A stretch of DNA of 64,000 nt, taken from assembly GCF_008831285.2 (NCBI RefSeq), contig NC_045145.1:1240001-1304000 (forward strand). Reading direction: 5' to 3'. Position numbers and translations under genes: made by a program. The notes under the pieces are model-generated. The model was not told the origin of the DNA. It saw only the letters and a program-made list of their open reading frames with translations, and did not search any database. This document shows, in pieces, positions 56,180-64,000 of the stretch (its first letter is position 1; every line of letters begins with the position of its first letter). This DNA comes from Nymphaea colorata. Lineage: Eukaryota > Streptophyta > Magnoliopsida > Nymphaeales > Nymphaeaceae.

Positions 56180-58275
56180 TAGAAAATTTGTGAGTTTCTT
56201 TACAAATTGAAGAAAACTCAGGTCTATTGCTTTGGAACATATTGCTTCACAATTCCAAATCCATCTGCACGACTAATGATTACATCAATCAGACTTTTTC
56301 TTGGCAGGTCTTATCTTATTTTCCTTTACCAGTTTTCCACTCTATTCAGTCCCAAATCAAAGTTTTCAATTTGAACTTTTTTTTTGAAAGAATCCCAAAT
56401 CTGGGCTTCGACCATAGTCACAAAGATCGTTTTTGCCTTTTAAATGGAGACGTTTTTGTCAACGACGAGCCTAGAAAAAGGATAAAAATAATGGAAAAAT
56501 ATGGTACATTTTTAGAAAAAATTAAAAAAACTTGAAAGTCAGAGAAAAATCAAATAAATGGGAAACTAATAAGGCAACATTAAAAAATAGATAAGAAATA
56601 AATAAGAATTAGAAAGTGGAAACCAGCAGTTTGACGATAGAAAAGAGTGAAAAAATGCCTAAAGTGAAAAAAAGGAAAAATGAGAATAATGCAGAAAAAC
56701 ACGTTTTTTTTGCTATGACATTTTTTTCAAAAAAGAAATGGCAGTTTTTGTCTTTTTATTAGTTTGACTTATTTTTCACACATTTAATGTTTTTTTTTTT
56801 AAAAAAAGTGCAACTACTCTGTTGCTTGGTTAGTGCAAATATGGGATCCATATAATAGCATGCATAGTTTAGTTTTAACCAATGTAAATGAAGCAAGGAT
56901 GGGATCAAGTTGAGTAAGCTGTGTCTTGCTAGTCAAACTATCTCATCAGATTAGTTGGAAATATTGGCTTGAATCAGCCGATTCCTTCAAATCTATACTA
57001 AATCAATTTGATTCAGTCCACCTCTTATTGTTTTTTATTATTTTTTATACATTGTCTGATTATGTTTTTCTTTAAAAAAAAATCCAAGTGTTAATATTTT
57101 TGTGCTGACTCACAACTTCATCCAAATCACCGGACTGGAGTTAGGCCAGCTTCATCGACTCCTTTCAAAACCAGAATTTTTCAGCGTCGCAGTCACACTA
57201 TTGTGGCTGGCTGTGTTGAATGTGAATGACTATTGACTCAAATTAGGTGGCATTTGATTGAGGTGCTAAGGAATGTTATTCGGGTTGTGTGGGGGACCCA
57301 TCGTGAGGCACAGAGCCGAAACTCTTACCCAACCCAAACTTGGTCTACAGCCTCTGTTCGGTGTTTTGGTGTGCCACCCCACTATGACCTCTTTGACTCA
57401 TCTTTTCCAGTATCAGAGGTTGACACTCCTAACATTCAAATATAAACTGTCTGCCTGCCGGCCCATATCACACGGTCGTGTTGTAAGAAATGTTTCAGAA
57501 AATTTAGCCTTGTTTTTCTCCAATTAAAATCGGTGGAAGACTAAGCCTGCTATCTTGAAAAGTATGCGATATCGCTTTTTATTTCCACACTTTGGGTTTT
57601 CGGCACGCTCTTCTTATCTCCATGTCGAATGGCTTAATTAGTGCAATAGATTACATCAACATGATTTTGTCTTACCTTGGCAAACATAATTTCAATATCA
57701 TGCTATTTTTGTTAGTTTTCGACTCTAGTTTTTTTTTTAATTTCTTTTTTTTTTTTAAATCAAAGTTGAGTACACTGCATATAGTGGAAGGGCCTGTTGG
57801 ACATTTAACAGCAAACTATTCCCACCGATCAGATGATCGATGTTACCAGAATGGGCGGAGACATTGTTTCCAATAAATGCTTCAGTTCTGTGGTCAACTC
57901 AAAAGCACTAGTCCTCGGGCTGCACACATGCAGTCGTTGCTGTGCTCAAGCTCCAGTTGATCTGTATAAGATCAGCAAAAGGTTGACTCGATAGACCAAA
58001 ATTGTGGCTTGAGCTTGACTCGAGCTGTACAAGATCAGCAAAAGGTTGACTCAATAGACCAAATCGTGGCTTGAGTTTGTCTTGTTTAAGTTCCTTTACC
58101 AACTTTTCCTTCAATTTCTTTGTTTTAAATATGAAAATTTTTAAAAGAAGCTAAATTAAAGAAAGTAGAGACAAATTCATGTAACTCAAACTCGACTCCT
58201 TTATAAACTTGAGTTATCAAATCGAGCATAACTGAACAAGCTCGAGTCGAGTTTGAGTTAGCTTGACTAATTGTA
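56180..58275. other. 5' flank of RLK copy D with ~640-bp insertion
   Basis: 56,180-56,800 and 57,445-58,275 match the copy C flank. The stretch 56,805-57,440 has no counterpart there. I see no gene or clear terminal repeats in that insert. GCTCGAGT-rich hAT-like sequence is at 57,915-58,260. Confidence 0.6.
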
Positions 58276-58282
58276 CAGGGCA

Positions 58283-59220
58283 CTACTTAACTACTCTGGC
58301 CCCCTTTCTTACAGCTGTTCTTCCATTTTCTCTCCTTGACAAACCTGGTGGTGAGTCGTTCACCATAACCTCACTCTCCAAACCAGTCATTTCTTTGCTA
58401 GTTTTCATTCCATCCAAACAAAAAAAATCCTGAAATTTATTTTTTAATGAAGGAGAAAGAATCAAACCTGATGAGGACTCATGGTTCTCCCATCCGATTC
58501 TTTTTGTTATCAATTGAATCTCCATCTCCTGCTCTATGTTCTCGTCACCCACCAGCTGCTTGGTCTTCAAGTTACTCTGCAATTGTTGGTTTCCTGTAAA
58601 TGAATCTCTGCATTCCAATCTTTCGTCTAACGTTCATTTTCAACTTCCATCTGCCTATGGAGAAACCGGAACTTGTTATCCCCCAATTCTGGTTCTGCTT
58701 TTGATCTGGGTCTCTCCTTTGTTAACTCCTTAGCTCTCCTGACATAATGATAATCTTCAATTCCTTCCACCCATCTTTCTTTGCCGCACCCTCCTGAGAA
58801 GAAACCACCAATTGATCAACTCTACACCGACTTGTAATATGAGTATATATTCGTTTTGCAATGGGAGGAAAATTTAATGTTACTCACATAGTTGATTTCT
58901 TGAAGAACAATTCTTTCCTTTTCTAATTCCAATTCAATCTCGGATTTTGGACTGAATTCCAATGCTACCTGCACACAGATTCTGCAAGCCCCATTCTTGA
59001 CATCCATTGAGTATGGATGTCATCTATCATCGGTTCTCCCCCATAGCGCTTGGCAATAGATTGGAAAGTGCATCGATTCCATTAAATTACTGGCAAATTA
59101 GGAACCCTAATCCAGATTGGCACTCCCATATTCTCCTCAATCTATAAGGAACATCTTGGATCCCATCTGCTGCCAAACATCACTCTTCCACCCAGTTTCA
59201 ATTCTACTCTAATGAAATTT
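58283..59220 (-). pseudogene. LINE ORF1-type protein fragment (DUF4283/zinc knuckle)
   Basis: Minus-strand frames give MGVPIWIRVPNLPVI, then FQSIAKRYGGEPMIDD, TQWMSRMGLAEICVQVALEF, LELEKERIVLQEINYV and FSSHCKTN. This order matches the plant DUF4283 domain and the CCHC knuckle that follows it in L1-type LINE ORF1 proteins: IP-LP, an SIA-R-G-P stretch, MSR..ARVCVEV, then a C-S-H-C knuckle. Here the first knuckle cysteine is serine and the rest is lost. A 111-codon open frame (58,283-58,618) may be the C-terminal tail. At least two stops interrupt the region. No reverse transcriptase is nearby. Confidence 0.55.
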
Positions 59221-59229
59221 AATAGTTCA

Positions 59230-59759
59230 ACCAAGTATTTGGTTAAGCATACTACCTAATTTAGAAATGGTTTCACAGTTGTGCTGGAACTTTTGAATTC
59301 ATGAAAGAACTTGGGAATTAATTTGCGGCAAGTAATCACCACAATTTCTCAAAACAGAAATGAAAGAAATGCTTTGTGTCATTTGATTGTGTTACTTGTT
59401 AGTCAAAAGCAGAATTTATGTTGCACGAACAGCTTGCTGGGGATTAGGCCCCTTACATTTGTTAAGCAAAATCAATGCGCAATGGAGAGAGGTCAGCAGA
59501 GCTGCAATTAATGCTGACATACATGGTGATGTTCGCCAAGAGTTGACTCAACCCTTCAAAAGCACACAAAAGGAAGCAATCTAAAAACCATAGATACATG
59601 TTAGCAGTTAAACTGCACAGAAAGAGAGCTTAATTTCTACGTAAGACTGAAGGAGCCAAAAGGCATATTTTTGACAATCATTTCGTTGGCGACTTATAGC
59701 ATAACCAGTACTAAAATATTTAATTCACAAGAAAAATAAGATCAAAATCACACAATTGA
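59230..59759. other. Unassigned intergenic region
   Basis: I see no recognisable gene; two overlapping short plus-strand frames here are unrecognised. Confidence 0.4.
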
Positions 59760-59767
59760 TCCACTTG

Positions 59768-60107
59768 TAGGGCTATATACGGGCTGAGTCAAAATTGAGC
59801 TCGTTCGGCTTGGCTTGAGCACGAGTTTAGCTATACAAGGTCAGCTTGAACTCCATTTGATAGACCAAGCCACAGCCTGATTATGACTCTTTTAAGCTTG
59901 TTTCCCATTTGACCTGATTTCTTTTTTTGGTTTTAAGTTTGAAAAATTTCAAAAGAATGCCTAGATATGGTTTACTCAAGTTCAATCAAATCAATTTTAA
60001 GAAACTTGAACTTGACTTGTTTATAATCGCGAGTTTGAGTTAACCTTGAGCTTAACAGAGCAAATTCGAGTTGAGCTTGAGTTGGCTCGACTCGTTTTAC
60101 AACTCTA
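59768..60107. mobile_element. hAT-like MITE with GAGCTTGAG-type subterminal repeats
   Basis: The 340-bp element has left end TAGGGCTATATACGGGCTGAG and right end, in reverse, TAGAGTTGTAAAACGAGTCGAG. It is flanked by TCCACTTG (59,760-59,767) and TCCACATG (60,108-60,115), an 8-bp duplication with one mismatch. Interior ends are rich in GCTCGA, GAGCTTGA and GTTGAG motifs. Related sequence lies at 25,447, 52,190 and 57,915. Confidence 0.75.
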
Positions 60108-60182
60108 TCCACATGACACACATTTGGACTCGTCCCCTGTTTATAATGGTGAAACATGTCAGTTAAGTGGGGAAGCTTCAAC

Positions 60183-61195
60183 CTAAGGATGTCAATATGT
60201 CTCATTTGAATTGAATGTCCAAGCCAATTGCTCCAAAAAATTTGGATGAAAAAAGAAATTTACTAATCAACTAAAAAATCACATAGGATTTGAAATTAAG
60301 AAATGACATCCGATAGATTTAGATTCATATATGCATAAATATTCGAACGGATTCAATTTAGTTATATTCAGTCGAATTCAGTTCAATTCAGATATACAAA
60401 AATATCTGATCAGATCCAGATGGAACTTAGGTTTAAATAAAAATTCTATATTCAATGCCTTACAGTTTGTAAATCAGCCAGACTCAGTTAAAATAATGAT
60501 TCAGATTCAAATTCATATATGAATATAAAAATAGGATTCGGATTGGATTTTGATTGTGACATCTGATTTCAGATTCAGATTAGGATGAAAAAGATGGACT
60601 TAGATCAGATTCAAATTATGAAATCTGATTTTGGATTCAGTTTTGGATGAGGAAAAAAAATCAGATTCAGATTGTGGAATCTGATTTTGGATTCAAATTT
60701 GGATATAAACTATAAATCATCGAACCAGAGTATAAGTATCCATCTCATCGCCAACATCTCATTCCAAGCAGATGGCCATCAATGAGCCTAAGATTGGAAC
60801 GGGAGTGCTTTGGCCCCACTGCCTTTCTTTCCTTTTCTGTCTAAAGCGATGTTCTTTGCAAGTGGGGATGTTAATGGATTGGATTTAAATTGGGTATACT
60901 CTTCACCATTCCGTTCTTTAGGTATTCACATACTGGTATTCGAATTCAGATTTTAATAGAATGGAGAGATATCATGTCTGAATCTGAATTCCAGATCTGG
61001 TTTCACAATCCGAATCCAAATTTTGAACTGTATCTAGAAGATTTTCAAAAGGTAAGAGCATTGGATATGAGTAATAAAACTAAATCTGATCTGAATCCAT
61101 ATCGATCTGGTACTTATATATGTCAGAATCTGAATTTGAATCCACTCGGATGTTATTTTTTAAATCCGAAGAGATCGATTTCTTAATCATAGACT
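60183..61195. repeat. ATCCGA/GAATCTG-rich DNA-transposon-like repeats, right block
   Basis: The first part (to 60,665) starts TAAGGATGTCAATATGTC and matches 24,885-25,400 in inverted orientation. The second part starts GGGGATGTTAATGGATTGGA near 60,865 and ends near 61,190. Both consist of degenerate GAATCTGAAT/ATCCGAAT motifs. Confidence 0.55.
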
Positions 61196-61230
61196 AATTT
61201 TTTCCCAATATCTGTTTTTTTTTTGGAACG

Positions 61231-61575
61231 GTTCAATTGGACATGCGATCAAGATGGAAAATGACATTTAAAGTCTACCATCTTACCAAGTGATGAGGCA
61301 GTTCCAATTCTTTTGCTTACATTACATGGAAAGGCACGATATCTTGATAAAGGTAGAAGAGAAACAGAACATATCATTAAGTGACAAATTTCAATGATTT
61401 TGCAAAAATTGTCCAAAACAATAATGGAATATGGAAAAGGTATTAGAAAAAGTGAGGAAGGTGGTGGTGGGACTCAAAAGAGGAGTTCGAGTTGTGTTTC
61501 CGGCCAGTGCACGCAACAATCATATGCCAAAAGAAAAAGAAAAAAGGGGCATTTTGAAATTAGAGAGAGAGTTCA
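61231..61575 (+). repeat. Repeat X, right copy
   Basis: Matches 43,272-43,585 directly and 27,537-27,815 in reverse. It sits between the DNA-transposon-like repeats and the unrecognised gene. Confidence 0.65.
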
Positions 61576-62145
61576 GGGATCTGTTAGAGCCACAAAGACG
61601 GGTATCCTTCGCTTGTTGTGGGCCGCACCAGCATTGGAATTGATAACCGCATCCACCATCGCTTCGAATTCTTCCGACTGAGGCGTTATCTTCTTTTCCT
61701 CTTCACTTGACACCACTTCCTGAGGTGTGCTTAATCCTTGAGTGCTCACTCTTGGCCTGCTGACCTGCTCAAATGCAAAAGATACGAATCAATTCCTTGA
61801 AAACATCACCGGTTTCATAATTTGTCACGAAGTGTGAATGGTTTCATGCTTCAGTAGGCCTAGTGACAGTAGTGTTTTCTTAAGCCGTACTTCGGGCTTG
61901 TTCCTCTGAGGCTCCGGCCGCAGCTCCTGCTTCCCGTGTGCAAACTGCAACCACATAGGTGTGAGAATGAGATGTTGAACCACATATCACATATGCTAGT
62001 GCAGATATAACTAAACAAATGCATGCACACTCTACCAGCCTCCTACGAAAGAAGTGTTAAAACATGGAAAAAAAAAACTTATGTGGTTGTGGTTCGGCAT
62101 TTTGATCCCTGCATTCACGGGAAAGGGAGCTTTCTCATTATTCAT
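61575..62145 (-). pseudogene. Unrecognised small gene, right copy
   Basis: On the minus strand, ATG at 62,145 begins MNNEKAPFPVNAGIKMPNHN. The splice donor of the left copy (GTACATG) is ATAAGT here, so it is lost. A second block after a TTGCAG acceptor near 61,948 reads AHGKQELRPEPQRNKPEVRL, KKTLLSLGLLKHE. A third block reads VSTQGLSTPQEVVSSEEEKK, then EEFEAMVDAVINSNAG and RRIPVFVALTDP followed by a stop near 61,575. The blocks keep coding-like conservation with 26,892-27,480. I do not recognise the family. A TATA-like CAATATTGAGAG lies about 40 bp upstream. Confidence 0.45.
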
Positions 62146-62281
62146 CCTATGATGTTTTGGAGAAAGATGGACTCTCAATATTGAGAGTACAGGCCAGACT
62201 ATTTTAGGTAAGATAATCACCTAGAATCCTACGTGGTAAGTAAAGTGTCAAGAAAAAGGGATCAGATCTCTTATCAAGATC

Positions 62282-62484
62282 TGTTATTGTTATGCACACT
62301 ACATTTTCGGTGGTTAATGGATTGGAAAAGAAATTGTGCAATATCATGATCTTGTATGCCAAAAATCTTGTAAGGGATAACCTTTTTTGTACTATATATA
62401 TGTTGCTCAAAGGAATCAATAAAAACAAGTTCTCTCCAGCTTTATCTTTCACGCTTCCTCTGTTTTCTTCTCTAAGTTTTCTCA
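62282..62484 (+). mobile_element. Copia-type LTR, internally deleted
   Basis: It starts TGTTATTGTTATGCAC and ends TTTTCTCA. At 203 bp it lacks about 180 bp present in the 26,373 copy. It lies 137 bp upstream of the right copy of the unrecognised gene and points away from it, the same arrangement as on the left. Confidence 0.7.
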
Positions 62485-62496
62485 TGGTATCAGAGC
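62485..62496 (+). other. Primer-binding site, initiator-Met tRNA type
   Basis: TGGTATCAGAGC directly follows the LTR end CTCA. Confidence 0.85.
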
Positions 62497-62778
62497 AAAA
62501 CGAGGGAGGGAAATCAACTGCTCCCTTCCGTTAACTCCAAAAAATCCAAGCTTTTGCAGAGAGGTTCTTCAGACACTGGAATTGGAATAATCTTCTGCTG
62601 ACAGCTAGAATCGCCTGAAGAATCATCACCGGCCTTCCTCTCTGCCGCCTGATACACCTTCATCTCCAGCAAATTATTTCGAAGAACGGCGGAAAGGAAG
62701 TCAGGGAAGGGCGCCTTTCTCACCGGATTCTTCGTGTTATCGTTATGCATATCTTGATAAAAATTACATGATAATACA

Positions 62779-62841
62779 CTAGCTTGGATTGTATTATCCA
62801 AGTGCGACATGGCAGGTCATACTTTTCAACCTGCCATGTCG
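62779..62841. repeat. Two adjacent hairpins
   Basis: An inverted repeat around AGCTTGGAT..ATCCAAGT is followed by an exact 13-bp stem: CGACATGGCAGGT (62,805-62,817) and ACCTGCCATGTCG (62,829-62,841) with an 11-base loop. Confidence 0.8.
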
Positions 62842-63319
62842 TAATCAAGGTTCTTTTGGCAATCCATGTAATCAGTAAAAAAGAGGCAGGCCCGTATCAA
62901 GAGAACTGAAAATATGAGGACCATATTTAGAATTTCTAGAAGAATCAAGCCCCTAAATACAATTTTTTCACAACGGATCCGTTCTTTTCATCTCTCCAAT
63001 TTACTGCATCACATGGAGTTTTGTGTCCTATTTACTACCTTACTCTGTTTGAATGAATATGGAAACATGAAGATGTGGTTCTCTTTAAAAAAAAAAAACA
63101 AAAATCTGTCAGTTCTTATCTCTGGTGTACAATATTCAAGTTCGTTATAATACAATGTTCATTTTCATTTTGGCTTTTCAGCTTTTCGGGATGAGAATGA
63201 TATCTGCGCGATACTTTGTTACATAAGACAATCAATGGATTATCCTGATTGAGTATAAACCCCAAGGGTGAACAAAAATATATCTTTTTTTTTCGTTTCC
63301 TTTTTTTTTTTTGGCTCCC
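62842..63319. other. Unassigned intergenic region
   Basis: I see no gene; homopolymer runs of A and T are frequent. Confidence 0.4.
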
Positions 63320-63701
63320 AAATTCAAATTTTTTTTAGAAGCAAAAAAAAAGGAACATTTATCTATTTCAGCATAAACAGAATAGACCAATTAAAATGAC
63401 GAGACATTCACATATAATAGCAAGAGGAAGGAAGTCGTGTGGCACCGACAGCTTAAAGAAACAAATTGAAATATTCATTTGCCTTTATGTATTTTCTTCC
63501 AAATTGTAATTGGAAAGAAGCCTTTAGCTTTTTTAGAGATAGAAGTTGGGTATTATCATGATCTTGTATACCAAAAATCTTGTAAGCGATAACCATTTTT
63601 TGTACTATATATAGATATGTTGCTCAAAGGAATCAATAAAAACAAGTTCTCTCCAGCTTTATCTTTCACCCTTCCTCTGTTTTCTTCTCTAAGTTTTCTC
63701 A
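63320..63701 (+). mobile_element. Copia-type LTR, third copy
   Basis: Matches the reverse of 26,373-26,740 nearly end to end, lacking the first ~20 bases. It ends TTTTCTCA and is followed by CAGAGCAA, that is, the primer-binding site with its first six bases (TGGTAT) missing. It is thus a former 5' LTR, not the 3' LTR of the 62,282 copy. Confidence 0.7.
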
Positions 63702-64000
63702 CAGAGCAACAAGATCTTGATGGGTAAGGGAACAATGAAATAAGCAACTATAAGAAAGGCAGCTGTAGATAATCTTTTCCAACAGAAAAGTTAGGTAATG
63801 GAGACAATCCCTGTGATTGTACCTAGGAACTTGTGAGGAGTATGACTCATTCTTGGAAGTCTTGTAGTTTCGTCACTTATGATGGCTGTGAAGGTAAAGC
63901 CTTTAGACTAGACTTGAACCATGGCTTCCATGCACGCTGTGAGAATTTGGAAGGTTCCGTTCAAAAAAGGTTTCTTAAACATGAGGAGAAAAGACCAAAA
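63702..64000 (+). other. Possible leader beyond the third copia-type LTR
   Basis: I see no gag motif before the window ends. Its assignment rests only on the adjoining LTR. Confidence 0.3.

Noticed and set aside
24885-62600. One simple large inverted duplication joining the 24.9-28.6 and 59.8-62.6 kb blocks
   Set aside because: The order of sub-blocks is not a mirror image: the ATCCGA/hAT block lies on the LTR side of the gene on the left but on the repeat X side on the right. Separate duplications or insertions fit better.
62282-63701. A complete short copia-type element bounded by the two right-hand LTRs
   Set aside because: Both LTRs are followed by primer-binding-site sequence, so both are 5' LTRs; there is no polypurine tract or 3' LTR pair.

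Overview
This window looks like nuclear DNA of a flowering plant. It is AT-rich and full of degenerate plant retroelements: Tat-lineage Ty3/gypsy, Ty1/copia and LINE. Its only recurring host genes are XA21/EFR-type leucine-rich-repeat receptor-like kinases (LRR-RLKs) plus a piece of an NLR resistance gene. I cannot name the species from the sequence. I found no convincingly intact protein-coding gene, rRNA, tRNA or CRISPR array; almost everything is a pseudogene, a transposon relic or a duplicated flank. One 100-base run of N marks a scaffold gap.

Region by region: 1-2.8 kb holds short repeats and a polypurine tract. 2.84-10.28 kb is LRR-RLK copy A (minus strand), whose intron is swollen by a 272-bp GC-rich hAT-like element and about 5.4 kb of Tat debris including a 2.3-kb LTR. 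10.27-14.21 kb is LRR-RLK copy B (minus), with the same hAT-like element at the same intron site. 14.2-16.9 kb is a second Tat LTR. 17.8-18.7 kb holds three hAT MITEs. 20.9-21.7 kb has an NLR NB-ARC fragment next to a copia RNase H fragment. 24.9-28.6 kb and 59.8-62.6 kb carry related repeats and two opposite-facing copies of an unrecognised small gene with a copia-type LTR just upstream. 29.0-29.3 kb is an RLK terminal-exon fragment duplicated in tandem. 31.1-31.9 kb is LRR-RLK copy E (plus), cut off exactly at the first base of a 3.1-kb LTR. 31.9-43.1 kb is the best-preserved Tat element (coding on the minus strand), with integrase, two RNases H, RT, protease, gag and an upstream plant-mobile-domain ORF. 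44.6-45.9 kb is an old LTR in the opposite orientation. 46.8-51.2 kb is copy C and 53.5-56.1 kb is copy D (both minus), with duplicated 5' flanks at 51.2-52.6 and 56.1-58.3 kb. 58.3-59.2 kb is a LINE ORF1 fragment. The right end holds copia-type LTRs.

The RLK copies share one architecture: a long exon (signal peptide, LRRs, membrane span, kinase N-lobe and catalytic loop) ending in a GT donor inside the APE motif, an intron of about 1.3-1.7 kb where not invaded, and a short terminal exon beginning with the rest of APE and reading EFGMAGKVS. The catalytic loop is of the non-RD (HCD) type known from plant pattern-recognition kinases. The locus is a decayed tandem RLK cluster remodelled by transposons and unequal recombination. 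Some frameshifts may be uncorrected long-read sequencing errors: at 49.3-49.7 kb there is a duplicate that differs from its neighbour mainly by single-base losses in homopolymers.
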